Below are positions 47,259-58,479 of a stretch of DNA of 64,000 bases, piece after piece (the stretch's first letter is position 1; each line of letters opens with the position of its first letter). The translations under genes and the position numbers were made by a program. The notes beneath the pieces were generated by a model. The model saw only the letters and a program-made list of their open reading frames with translations, searched no databases and was not told the origin of the DNA. Origin of the DNA: Gnetum montanum (taxonomy: Eukaryota; Streptophyta; Gnetopsida; Gnetales; Gnetaceae); NCBI GenBank assembly GCA_015680685.1, contig MNCI01027140.1:386173-450172 (forward strand), read 5' to 3'.

Positions 47259-48110
47259 TAGAGTAGAGCCATTTCAATATACTTTAGTCCTTCAAAAATA
47301 CACTAAATTCGAAATGTATGAAAGATAATTGAATTTTCCAAAAAATACTAAAACTAGCTATCTTCAATTAGTTCAAAAAAGATTGCAATTACAGTGGTTC
47401 CACAACCTACAAACATCACAAATCGCTCAATGACATTGCAAAGCATGAGGCTCTACAACTACATAATGATTAACCTCCATGCAAAGCACAACTAAACTAA
47501 ATCTCTCCCTCAAATATAAGACTAAGATCTAACACAGTACATTAAGGCCTACAATGTCCAAACATACAATTGACGATAGAGATGCATACACACTCATGCA
47601 ATCTCTCTTAACAATCTCTCATGTGTTCAATTCCATGCCAAAACATGAAACACAAATAATAGTTATCAAATTTCATACAAGAACATTAGGGAAATCTTCT
47701 CCAGTCTAAACTTGGAGATTGCTAGCTATTTCCTTTTCGTTCTCACTTTTTTCAGCTATTTCTAAACCTAGAAATACCAACTTGAAAATTTCCTTGGCCA
47801 TACAGGATGTCTACAGCCTTTTTAAGATATCTTTCTATAATATTCAAGACTTAAGAAAGATGCCTCTGGCTTGTTGGAGATGTCTCCTATTTGGGAGAAA
47901 TGTCTACCTAGAGACATTTCTTGATAGCATGAGACATCTCCGCATCTATTAATACATCTTCTCCCCTTGATAAGATGTCTCCTGTCAATTTCCAACTCTT
48001 TTCAAAGATGTCTCTCTAACCTCCAAAACATTTTCCCAACTTCCTAAACTTATAAATCAACCACTTGTAAGGATGAAAGAAAAAAGCTTGGAAGAGGTGT
48101 CCCTACTCCA
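47259..48110 (-). repeat. 5' LTR of the chromovirus-like element
   Basis: About 852 bp, TAGAGTAGAG...CCCTACTCCA. With the outer end of the other LTR (TGGAGTAGGG) it shows the original 10-bp inverted terminal repeat TGGAGTAGGG / CCCTACTCCA. Confidence 0.9.
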
Positions 48111-48115
48111 ATAAT
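48111..48115. repeat. Target-site duplication ATAAT, right
   Basis: Identical to 41644-41648. Confidence 0.88.
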
Positions 48116-48426
48116 TATGATGAATTCTAATTTAAATTTTAAATTAGAAAATATTAGAAGATAAAACATTAAATTATAACGATAATGTTAATAAACTAAA
48201 ATTGAGTATATTTATTAAGAAAACCAACCCAAATTAACTTATACACTACTCCAATGCAACCAAACTCAATTAGATTAAGGTTTAGGTTGGTTTTGAATTG
48301 TTTGAACTTAGATTTGATGGGTAAGTTAACCTACTCCCTACTAAACCCATAGTTTCTACCCCTAAATTTAAATATACTTTTAATATCAATTTTTTTAAAG
48401 CAAATGCTTTAAAGATAACTTGAACT
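48116..48426. other. AT-rich spacer, no gene
   Basis: Nothing recognised. 48422-48426 (GAACT) is the likely left target duplication of the next element. Confidence 0.5.
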
Positions 48427-48669
48427 TAATAAGAATAACATAGTTAATCATGAACATGGAGTTAGCAGTTAGTATGATCATTAACATGGAGTTAACAATC
48501 AATCTAGTAATTTTAGTTAGTAATAATTTTGTAAGAAATGTTGCAATTCTTTTGAAGCATATTTTTCTCAATCATCAATGCCACCATTTTTGGAATTTTC
48601 TTGGTAAATATTCATACTTTTAAATGATAACATATAATATTCAGATTCTTCATTCCTTTATGTTTCTTA
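48427..48669 (+). repeat. 5' LTR of the copia element
   Basis: TAATAAGAATAACATAG...TTTCTTA, 243 bp, terminal TG and CA both decayed to TA. It matches 58248-58474. Confidence 0.85.
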
Positions 48670-48776
48670 TGGTATTAGAGTTGGATTAAGTGTCATTGCA
48701 TCTATGACCATTTTATCTAGTATGAGTATGTTGTACAAAAAACAAAATTACAATCTTTGTTTAGTCATTTCATCAA

Positions 48777-49420
48777 ATGATAAGTTTAGTTTTAGTAAAG
48801 CTAATTTTGTCAAATTTTCTTTTGCGGCATTCACAAGTTCAACCTTTGATTTGTAGTTTCCAACTGCAACCTTTGATTTGGAGTTTCCAACTCCATCATC
48901 ATATTGTAGATACAAGCCATGCAAAAAAGATTTTGGATCAAAATAGAAATGAAGTTAAAAATCTAGAGTTTGTTTTATGGTGGAATAATGATGGACTTCC
49001 TACAAGTTGGATTCTGGACATAATGTTAGAAGAATTTTTGCCATTAGTCATTAGATGTGAAAACTCTAAAGAAGTGTGGAATGTATTAAAAGAAGCTTTT
49101 TTGGTTATAATAAAGGAAGACAAAATTCAACTGAAGAACCATATTCAAACTTTATTCAAACATAGTTTTTCTCAATTGAAGAGTATATTCAAATGTTTAG
49201 AATGATTTGTCATAATTTGACTACACTCAAGCATCTTGTCTTAGATTAAGATAATATTCTTCAATTATCAAGATGTTTGGATAATAAGAATCAATCTTTG
49301 AATATTTCTAAGCTTTCAAAACCCCAATATCCTACCTTTCAACAATATGTTCTTACCCTTGAATCTTGTGAACAAGAGTTTTAAGCTAAAAAAGTGAAAC
49401 CTATTCAATATGAATTATTT
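48777..49420 (+). pseudogene. Copia gag
   Basis: The ORF 48777-49205 contains NLEFVLWWNNDGLPTSWILD, SKEVWNVLKEAF and DKIQLKNHIQTL, the pattern of copia UBN2 gag ('W---D--L-SWI ... SxExWxxLxxxF'). It continues after a stop. Confidence 0.75.
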
Positions 49421-49783
49421 TAACCAAGAATTTGTGGGAAAAAGAGGTAAAAATCATCCTTGTGGTCATATATGAGAAGGTAGATTCAATCAACTATTTT
49501 ATTCTAGTGATCATGGATTTTCTCTTGTAGGACAATACAACATTCAATCTTAGAGAGGACACAACCACAATCCAAATCATTGTCATTTTCATTCCAATGA
49601 TATATTAGCTACTAATCAAAAAATAAATATTGTTTCTTTGTCCACATGTCCAACTTCTATAAGATATGCAACATCAACACAATAAGATTCTTCTTGTCAA
49701 ATAGGTAGTAAATGTGGATACATAGCTCTCCATTGTTAGAATCGATTTGATTGCTTTATCAACCATAAGAGTTATTCCATGCC

Positions 49784-50480
49784 TTGGATACAATGAATAT
49801 TCATGAAATAGAGGATCCAACATTTTATGCTAATATATATGTAACTTTACACATTGTTAATGATCCAAATATCTTAGAGAAAATCAAAGTACACACCAAT
49901 AATGATATTGTATATATTGTTCATGGTAGTGAATTAGCTATTTCTCATATTCGATTTACAAATATGTCTTCGTCCTATGATCAATTGCATTTGAAAAAAG
50001 CATTGGTTGTACTTGATATCAAAAGAAATGTTCTTTCTATTAGTCAACTCATTAAAGATAATTTTTGTGTTATTGAATTCTCATTTTTGGATTTCATTGT
50101 TAAAGATACTCAAACTCAAAGAGTGTTTTCCAAGGAAACTAAGAAAGAAGAGTTGTTTGCATTGGAAAATGGAATCTAATAAGCATTAACAACTATCAAA
50201 AGTGGAAGAGCTCTTGAAGCCATTTGGCATTAAAGGTTAGATCATTCAAATTTAAAGTTGTTACATCATCTTAGCTCAAATAATTATATTCTAGTTAGTA
50301 ATTAGATTAAGAAGAGAAGTTTATGTCCTTGTCAAATAGAAAAGAGTTGTAGACTTCCATTCTCAATGAATAATGAAATTTCTGTAGTTCTTTTTAAAAA
50401 GGTTCACTCACTATGTTTTATGAGGACTAGCTCCTATATTATCTTCTCAAAGGTTTCATATTATGTTTTTTTTTTCATAG
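49784..50480 (+). pseudogene. Copia protease and pre-integrase region
   Basis: The ORF 49784-50179 carries HIRFTNMSSSYDQLHLKKAL followed by LDIKRNVLSISQL, the region after the copia protease active site (family 'LHVPxIxxNLLSVSxL'). Then GAxx-WH-RLDHSNLKLLHHLSS, a pre-integrase domain, with a CPCQIEKS zinc site. Confidence 0.75.
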
Positions 50481-51300
50481 ATGAATGCACTAGTTATACT
50501 TAGTTCAATCCTCTTAAGTAAAAATCAGAGTTTTATATGTGTTTTCTTAATTTTTAATCCTTGGTTCATACTCAATATAATGCTCAAATTCAAATTTTTC
50601 AAAGTGAGGGAGGGGAAGAGTTTATTTAAAAAAAATTCATATATCATCTTCTCAATTGTAGAATTCAAAGACTATATTATCTTGTCCTAGTACTCTTGAA
50701 TAAAATGGAGTTGAAGAGAGAAAACATAAACATATAGTTGAAACAGGGCTCATAATGATGCTACATGCTAAAGTACCATTAAAATATTGGCTTGATGCCT
50801 TTGTAACTATTTTTTATTTGATTAATCATTTTCCTTCCTCAACACTCAATATGGAAAGTTGTTGCTTTTATCTCTTTGGTTCACAACTTGATTATTCCTT
50901 TTTAAGGATGGTTTTGTCTAGGTGTTTTTCTTTTCTCAAAGATCATAGCCTACACAAATTGGTAGCAAGATCATATCTTTGTGTTTTCATTGGTTATAGT
51001 CCTATACATAAGAGTTAGCAATGCTTGTATCCTCCAACTAGAAGGGTATATATTTCAAGGCATGTTGTATTCAATGAATATTTATCACCTTATGTTAACC
51101 CTGTATCCCTATATATCCCATCCCAAATAGAATTAAAGGTTACTATTTTTTTAGAAGAAAACATGAAATATATCCAAAGTATACTAATTGGATACATCAT
51201 GGAATTAACTATTCATAGAAATATGATACAGCTTCTAGTTTAATTTCTATTTCCTCAACATCAAAAACAAATTCAATTCATGGCAAGTGTGTTTGGAATC
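50481..51300 (+). pseudogene. Copia integrase
   Basis: With frameshifts: NGVEERKHKHIVETGL (catalytic Glu region, family 'NGVxERKHRHIVETGL'), AKVPLKYWLDAFVTIFYLIN, the region around FIGYSPIHKS, and RRVYISRHVVFNE. Clear copia integrase C-terminal blocks. Confidence 0.85.
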
Positions 51301-51569
51301 ATGATAATACACCATATACTCATAATAATGATGAAAGATCATTATAAGATACTTTTACACCTACTTCAGTTTTGAACTTTGATGCATTTGTAAATAACAA
51401 TGATACATTAGTTTCAAATGTTGATGGTTTCGTGCAAGTTTTTCTTGCTCAAAATTCTACTATTCCCATTAATTCTTTCATCTTTGAGGTGCCCAACTCA
51501 TTCTCTTTAGCTACTCACATATTTATAAAATTGTTAGTATAATTTAGTTGCTTCTACTTTTCATGATGA

Positions 51570-51908
51570 TGATGAATACATGACTAAGCCACAAACATTG
51601 AAAGGTGCTCTCAAGAAGCCTCAGTGGGTGGAAGTTATGAAAGAAGAACTTAGAGCATTTCATAAAAAAAATACATGGACTTTAGTTCTTTGTCAACCAA
51701 GTATGAATGTAATTGGTTCTTGATGGATTTTTTATACTAAGCTTAAATCAGATGGCACATTAGATTGCTACAAAGCTTGTCTAGTTCCAAAATGTTTCAA
51801 TTAAATCCTTGGAATAGATTCTATAGAAACATTCAGCTTAGTCATAAAAGCCACTATTATAAGACTAGTGCTTTTTCTTATTACAATTTTTTAATAGCTT
51901 ACTTGTTA
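51570..51908 (+). pseudogene. Copia reverse transcriptase, 5' half
   Basis: PQTLKGALKKPQWVEVMKEE, KKNTWTLVL, NVIGS-WIFYTKLKSDGT and YKACLVPKCFN-ILGIDSIE are RT N-terminal blocks. It stops at the insertion at 51909. Confidence 0.85.
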
Positions 51909-51913
51909 GTTAG
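51909..51913. repeat. Target-site duplication GTTAG, left
   Basis: Compare GTTAA at 57015-57019, 4 of 5 matching. Confidence 0.6.
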
Positions 51914-53270
51914 TGTTGTGGTCAACCTTCCCATGCTATCACACGGGGCCATGATCAACAAAACTATCCAGTAAAATCATATACCGTTTCACCAAGCAAT
52001 GTTGATGTGCATAAAGGTGAACCGACGTTTGGGGAGGTGAATTGATGTACAGGGAGGTAGACCGACATGCAAGAAGGTGAACCAACATGCAAGGATGTGA
52101 ACTAATATGCAAGAAGGTGGACCAATGTGCAGGGAGGTGAAACGTCACTAGTAGTCAGCTATAAAGCAAAGAACAAAGATGACGTTAGGAGGGGGAGCGA
52201 GAGCCTCCTTAACAAATGGAGCTTTTTTCCCGAACAATTGCATCTCTCTTTCGTTGAGGCACATGGGCAAGGGGTCTCCAAGGGTTGAGAAACCAATGGA
52301 CAATGGTTTTCTCTCTCTCTCTTCTCTTGTTTTTCTTGGGGCGACAATAGCACAACTAATGTGTGTAGATAGAAGGTGCAGTAGGTGGGTTATGCAGTCT
52401 TGTTTCTTTATTCTTGGCAACGGACCAGCGATAGTCAGCAACAGCAAAGCTGCATGAACAACAATCAACAATCTCAGTAGAAAACCAAGAGGTGATGATC
52501 TCTTTTTATTCTTTTCGACAACAAACCAGTAAGCAGTGGTTTTCTTTTTCTTTGCTTGTCCTAGCAGGTAGCCTTCTCTCCTCCCCTAGTCACTAGTAGT
52601 GTGCATGGCACAGTGCAGGTGCGAAAATAGTAGATTTCTTTCTTTGCAATAGCAGGGGCAAATTCCTCTCTTTGCGCCACCGGTAGGTGTAAGAGCAGTG
52701 TTGGCAGCTACACCAATATAGTTCTGTTTTATTCATTCTTCGTAGACGTGAGGTGGTATACAATAGTAGACTACTAACAACATGGTCCCCTCTTCCCTTG
52801 TTCGTAGCAATTTTCCCTCCCTTGCTCTCTTAGCCACATAAGAGCGACAGTGAGCAGCAAGGACAAATTTCTCTCTATCTCTTACTATGGTGTTGTAGCA
52901 ATAGACAGCAGTAGGCGTGTGCACTAAGTGGCGACGTAGGCTCCAACCTCTTCTCTCTCTCTCTTTGGCAACGGTCACAGTTTTCTTACTCGATAATGAA
53001 ACCCATCAACTACAATGGATTCGCAGTAGGAGAAGGAACCACAGAAATTTATTCTTTTTTTGTTATTTATTGTATTCCAAGACAATCACTCAATTTGAAT
53101 TTTGATTTCTTTAGTTTAGTTTATTATTTCTTTTTAAAAAGGCCATGTAGCCCTCTCCAGTTGAGACTATTCCCAAGTTTTCATACCCATACAAGAGGTG
53201 CCTTAGGCAATAGTCTCTTAAAATGAGTTTTTCTCTCAGTGTTGGTATAACCAAAATTTATGCATCAACA
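51914..53270 (+). repeat. 5' LTR of the short-internal element
   Basis: 1357 bp. U3 carries six 20-bp units (52015-52134) just before the TATA at 52160-52166. CT-rich tracts occur around 52310 and 52950. ORFs inside are not genes. Confidence 0.88.
52015..52134. repeat. Six 20-bp tandem units in U3
   Basis: Each unit resembles aggtgaaccaacatgcaagg. The other LTR has only about three (53778-53840). They end about 25 bp upstream of the TATA box. Confidence 0.85.
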
Positions 53271-53675
53271 CTTTTTTTATGTTAAAAGAAGGGCATTTCT
53301 CCTGACTTTTGTTTATCAGCTTTTCTTGCCATTTTCTTGTAACTATTTTATTTTCTGATCTTGTCTTAGAACTTGTTGAATTTTTTCTTAAAACCTTTGT
53401 CTTTAGACCCTTTATTTTCTGTCTTTTTTTATGCTTCCTATTTTTTGAAAATTACTATTACCAAAACCTTTTTTGTAATCTTTGTTTTTCACTCCCATTT
53501 TTGAATTTCTAATTTTGGTAGTCCTTACGTAAGTCCTAACTTAGGTGAGGTGGTTTTATTATTTAATTTTAAATTTATTTTTTGAATTTTTTCTTATTTT
53601 ATTATTTTTCTTTTAAGATTTCGTGGTTTTTGTTACTCCTTTCATTTGCATGCAATTTGTTGTTTGGGAGCTAAG
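53271..53675 (+). other. Interior of the short-internal element
   Basis: 405 bp, T-rich, no coding potential, no clear tRNA-matching PBS. Confidence 0.7.
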
Positions 53676-54279
53676 TGTTGTGTGGCCAACGTTGCCCATG
53701 CTATCACATAGGGCCATGATCAACAAAACTATCCTGAAAAATCATATACCATTTCACTAAGCAATGTTGACGTGAGAAGGTGAACCAGGGAGGTGGACTA
53801 ATATGTGGGAAGGTGAATCAACATGTGCATGGAAGTGAAACGTCACTTGCAAGCAGCTATAAAGTAGAAAATGAAGACGATGTTAGGAGTGGTGAGCAAG
53901 AGTCTCCTTAACAAATTGGGCTCTCTTTTCGAATAGCTATTTCTCTTCATTGAGGTGCACGCAAATGGGTAGGGGTCTCTTCATTGAGGTGCACGCAAAT
54001 GGGTAGGGGGTCTCCAAGGGTTGAGAAACCAACGAACGGTGGTTTTCTCTCTCTCTTTTCTCCTGTTTTTCTTGGGGCAACAGCGGCATAGCTAATGTGC
54101 ATAAACGACAGGTGTAGTAGGCAGATTCTGCAATCCTATTTCTTTATGTTTGGCAACGGATTGGCAACTGCAATCCTATTTCTTTATGTTTGGCAATGGA
54201 TTGGCAACAACAGAGCTGCATAGACACGACAATCTCAACGCACTTGACAATCTCAACAGGAAACTAGGAGGCAACAATT

Positions 54280-54393
54280 GGTTTTCTTTCTCTTTACTTG
54301 TCCTAACAAATAGCCTTCTATCCTCCCCTACCGCAAAAAACTAGTAGGCGTGGTTTTCCTTCTCTTTACTTGTCCTAACAAATAGCCTTCTAT
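54280..54393. repeat. 42-bp direct repeat with 72-bp period
   Basis: 'ggttttctttctctttacttg' in part and the following 'tcctaacaaatagccttctat' occur at 54280-54321 and 54352-54393, one mismatch. The second copy abuts the foreign block. Confidence 0.85.
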
Positions 54394-56467
54394 GCACTGG
54401 AGATTCGCGATTCCCAAGAAAATCTCACGAACCGTTCGCGGTGGATTCAGGCACGCGTACATAAGCGTGAAAAATCCGCATTGGGCACGTAAATTATAAT
54501 TTTTCGTCCGATTTTTCAACTCTCACCCAGAACATTCATTGTCGATTAAAATCTTACCTCTTTTTACTACTGCAAATTGCATCCGCGTCCAATACCTTTT
54601 ATTTACAGACGCTCCTCCTCTTTTGCATTTTATTTACAGACGCTCCTCCTCTTCGGCCATTGATAGAGAGTTGGATGCTTCTCCTCTTCGGCCATTGATA
54701 GAGAGTTGGATGCTTCTGCACACTCTTCAAACGCTTTGCTTCTCTTTCAGCTCTAAAATTTTTTGCTTCATTCAGTTTTTCATGAACATTTCTTCGGATG
54801 CAAGGGGTCTGATTTGGGTGACTGGGTAGGAGACTTGCCTTATCGGAATTATCTGTTGATGCAGTAGACGAGATCTTTGTTTTTCCTGTTAGAAAATGAG
54901 TTGTTACCCTTACAGAATGGGCTGAACATCTATCATTCTATATTTTTCAGTTTTCATCTTTTTTATTCATCGTTTCCTGGGAAAATCGATCGTTTCCTTC
55001 TAGCGGAATCTGGACGGAGTATCTCCTCGCTTGCCGAGTCTGCGTAAGCACGCATTGCGAGCGGTTCTCTTCAATCCTTAATTCTAGGTTTTGTTCTTAA
55101 AAAATTTGGATGATATTTCTTCTGTTTTTTAAATGCGAGCGCTACATGCTTTACCTTTGTAAGCTTAGTGCACAATTTTTCCCCTGAACGTTCGCTCTTG
55201 TTCTATATTCTACAATGTTTTTTATATGATATAGAAACGGCAACGACAACGCAATAGAAACGGCAAAAAAAAATCAGGTTGCGAGAAAAAGAAAGGAGAT
55301 TTAAATATAGAACCTTAGTAACTTTAGCAATTTTTATATTTTAATAAAATTATGTGTATATTTCTATGGTGTCGATCTGAAGGCACTGTAAAATATTCAG
55401 TCGTGTAATACAAAACCCAACTACGTGGTTTATTGTAAGCAAAACACAGGCGAAACGGCATAATTTTGCGTCTTAACCACTTCTTCGGTATTCAGTCGTG
55501 TAATACAAAACCCAACTACGTGGTTTATTGTAAGCAAAACACAGGCGAAACGTCATAATTTTGCGTCTTAACCACTTCTTCGGTTGCCGTGATACCAGGG
55601 AAGGAAATCCTAATTCCTTTCTTTTAGGAACTTTAATCATTTATAATTTCATATTTCAATCATATACGGATGAGGGCTTTACTTTTTTAAAAAATTGTCC
55701 ATCATAATATCGTATGATTTGTTTTAGATGTTAATTTCCTAAGTAAGAAATTCTGTTTTTAGCACTCAGGATTAAAATATACTTGGGGCGCAGTACCGAG
55801 TTTGCAAAATTGTAAGGGAAGTTTCCCGTGTTGCAGGACGAAAAACAGGGTCAGGAAAAGGTCAATCTGGATGTTAACATTGAGCCAGGACCGACTTATT
55901 AAAAGAAAAATTGAAGAAATTTTAAACTGGTCTGCTAAATCTAAAAGGTCTCAAAGGTTTCATTGAACATAATTAAAAACATCAATTTCAAAATTAAATG
56001 ACTCACGTCACTGAGGCCGAACATATTCTTCTTCTAATCAAACATTTCTTTGTAATCCTTCTTCTAATCAAACATTTCTTTGTAATCCTGTTTAAGGAAG
56101 AGCTGCCAAAAATAACAAAAACATTAATTATATTGAGGTGTGGAACCTTGAAATAATTAGATAAGCTCCAGATATATAGTCTAAGTGTATTTACACGTGT
56201 CCTGAATTTAGTTCGTGACAGATGCAGTTATTGAGAATAAAATCAAAAAATAAAATCAAATCAAAAAATAAAATCAAAGGAAATGAAACCTGTCAAAAAC
56301 GCAATGAAATGTCAAAAACGCAATGAAACGTGAAAGAAACGTTTTTGCCCAGAAACATTTTGCCCAACAAGTTACGGTTACTGTTCATAAGAAACGGGGT
56401 TTTGAAAAGGGATCCCGTTTCCGCAACGAAAAACGCAAAACTTTATGAATCCGTTGCGTTTCTGGCA
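54394..56467. other. Foreign block with serial tandem duplications
   Basis: About 2.07 kb unlike the surrounding LTR and richer in CpG. It contains direct duplications: 'cattttatttacagacgctc'-type units near 54595-54652, 'cggccattgatagagagttg' twice (about 54653-54715), a 95-bp duplication (55395-55584), and a 30-bp one near 56028-56085. A possible exon piece (DEKQGQEKVNLDVNIEPGPTY then stop, split over two stretches) follows a 'gttgcag' acceptor-like site near 55837. I recognise no gene and no transposon ends. Confidence 0.6.
55395..55584. repeat. 95-bp tandem duplication
   Basis: Units 55395-55489 and 55490-55584 differ at one base (cggcata / cgtcata). Confidence 0.95.
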
Positions 56468-57019
56468 ACATAGTTGGTGACTACACTAGTGGCAAACAGG
56501 TTCTATAATTCTGTTTTATTCATTTTTTATGAACATGAAGCAGTAGACTTCTGACGGCGCGGTCTCCCCTCTTTTCTCATCCATAGCAGTTTTCCCTCCC
56601 TTGCTCTCTTAGCAACATAATGGCAGCAATGAGTAGCAAGGATAAATTTTTCTCTCTCTTGCTGTGATGTTACAGTAGTAGATAGTAGCCGGCATGTGCA
56701 CCAAGTGGTGGTGTGGGATCCAACTTCTTTTCTCTCCCTCTTTTGAGATGGTCGGAGTTTTCCTGCCCAGTAGTGAGCCCCACCAACAACAATCAACTGA
56801 CAACAATAGTAGGGAAAATTTATTCTTATCTATTGTATTTCAAGACAATCACGCAATTTGAATTCTGATTTCTTTTAGTTTATTAATTTTTCTTAAAAAA
56901 GGTTATGTAGCCCTATATAGCTGAGACTATTCTTGGGTTTCTGTACCCATATGAGAGGCATCTTAGGCAATAGTCTTCTCCAGTGTTGGTGCAACCAAAA
57001 TTTATGCATCAACAGTTAA

Positions 57020-58247
57020 ATGTAAAGAATGTCTTTTTACATTGTTTGTTTTTTTTAAGAAACATTTTACATGGTAAAACCTTCAAGATTTGTTGTACCT
57101 TCAAAGCCAAATATTAAAAGTTGATTTATGGTTTAAAGCAAGCACCACATGCCTAGTTTGCTGGATTCTCTAATCATCTTATGCATATGGGCTTTAATTC
57201 CAGCAAAGCAGATTCATCTCTGTTTGTTTATTGTATAGGAAACAACATTGTATTGTTATTGCTTCATATAGAAGACATGTTAGTTATCACAAACAATTCA
57301 CCTTTTCTTTCTAATGTTATAGCATAACTTCAAAGATAATTTGTTGTGAAGGACTTGGGATCATTGCATTATTTTTTGGGCATTCAAGTGCAATATTTTC
57401 CTAGTGTCATTTTTCTTTGTCAGTTTGAATATGCTGTTGGTGCCTGCATAAACTGACAAACTCGATTGACTGCATAGGATACATCAGGATGAATTAGGAT
57501 AAGTAATGGTTAGATATTGAAGAGCTCCAACAACACTTCGATAGATAGTTGCATCACAATATAGTCATCATGAGGAAGAATAGGACAATAATCAATCATT
57601 GATGCATGATGATGAAGATCATTCGGATAACGATAATAACGAGCCAAAATGTATGCAGTCGAAGAAAAAGCTCATCTATGTATTGTTAAGCATATATTTC
57701 GACATCTCGAAGGAACAACTGATTTTGAAATTTGTTGGATCTCTCAGAGTCCTCTTTCTTTATTTGTGTTCCTTGAAGCAGATTGGGCAGGTTGTTCAAC
57801 TACACAATGTAGTACCACTGGATATTGTATTTTCTTCAGGGCTAATTGTGTTTCTTGGTTATCCTGTAAACAACCTAGTATAGCACGATCAAGTGCTAAA
57901 GCTAAATACCATTCCATTGCTTCTGCAGCAGCTGAAATCACTTGGATTTCGTATCTTCTTCAAGATATTGGTATTTATCTTCACTATCTACCAATTTTGC
58001 TTTGTGATAACCATAGCGTCCTGCATATGTCTGTCAATCCAGTTTTTCATGTACGCACAAAACATATTGAGCTGGATTATCACTTTGTCAGGGAGAAAGT
58101 AGCTATTGATGCACTGGTTATAAGTTTTGTTCCTTCTTTTAAGTCAACTTGCAGATCTTTACTAAGCTTCCTTTAACATTATGTCTTCAGAAGTTACAAA
58201 TCAAGTTGGGAGTTAAATCTATCCCACTCTCCAGCTTAAAGGGGGAG
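57020..58247 (+). pseudogene. Copia RT 3' half and RNase H
   Basis: RT resumes at LNVKNVFLH (family QLDVKNAFLHG), VVPSKPNI and FKDNLL ... WDHCIIF. RNase H in the ORF 57649-58176: LEADWAGCSTTQCSTTGYCI, IARSSAKAKYHSIASAAAEI, LLCDNHSVLHMSVNPVFHVR and TKHIELDYHFVREKVAIDAL. Its catalytic D, E-to-K (AKAKY for AEAEY) and D positions are visible. The PPT follows. Confidence 0.9.
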
Positions 58248-58474
58248 TGATAAGGGTAACATAATTGATCATGAACATGGAATTAACAGTCAATCCAGTA
58301 ATTTTAGTAAACAGTAAATTAGATGTTAGCAATCACTGTCTAGAAAATGCTGCAATTCTTTCCGAGCATGTTTTTTAAATTGTCAATTATCAATCCCACT
58401 GTTACTCTGTATATATTCATACTCTGTGAATGATAACATATGTTATCTAGATTCTTCATTCCTTTGAGTTTTCA
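58248..58474 (+). repeat. 3' LTR of the copia element
   Basis: TGATAAGGGTAACATAA...GTTTTCA, 227 bp, partner of 48427-48669. Confidence 0.88.
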
Positions 58475-58479
58475 GAAAT

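Larger units (their letters stand above)
41649..48110 (-). mobile_element. Chromovirus-like Ty3-gypsy element
   Basis: LTRs at 41649-42528 and 47259-48110, perfect TSD ATAAT, tRNA-iMet-type PBS, and PPT. On the minus strand the order is gag, zinc knuckle region, protease, RT, RNase H, integrase, and a chromodomain-like end. That is the full gene set of a plant chromovirus. Every frame has stops and frameshifts. The complete gene order makes it the best-preserved gypsy element in the window. Confidence 0.88.
51914..57014 (+). mobile_element. Long-LTR element with a 405-bp interior, nested in copia RT
   Basis: Two related long repeats, 51914-53270 and 53676-57014, both TGTTGTG...CATCAACA, separated by only 405 bp of T-rich, non-coding sequence. 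TATA motifs at 52160 and 53858 and a short purine stretch before the second repeat (GGGAGCTAAG) indicate plus orientation. No gag or pol. The small interior recalls TRIM/SMART elements, but LTRs of about 1.36 kb are much longer than usual for those. Confidence 0.82.
53676..57014 (+). repeat. 3' LTR of the short-internal element, interrupted
   Basis: It aligns with the 5' LTR from 53676 to about 54393 and from about 56468 to 57014. In between is a foreign block. About 140 bp of LTR present in the other copy is missing at the junction. Confidence 0.85.
48427..58474 (+). mobile_element. Ty1-copia element split by nested insertions
   Basis: Short LTRs at 48427-48669 and 58248-58474, near-perfect TSD (GAACT / GAAAT), and a tRNA-iMet PBS (TGGTATTAGAG) directly after the first LTR at 48670. 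The plus-strand order is gag, protease, integrase, RT, RNase H, then PPT (AAAGGGGGAG). Without the nested 5.1 kb it is about 4.9 kb, a normal copia size. RT is cut near 51908 and resumes near 57020. Confidence 0.9.

Noticed and set aside
52148-52471. 107-aa minus-strand ORF
   Set aside because: Lies within the 5' LTR of the short-internal element, opposite to its promoter, with no family likeness.
54394-54420. MULE or Helitron terminus at the start of the foreign block
   Set aside because: No matching terminal inverted repeat, no 9-bp duplication and no CTRR-hairpin end could be found at 56467.
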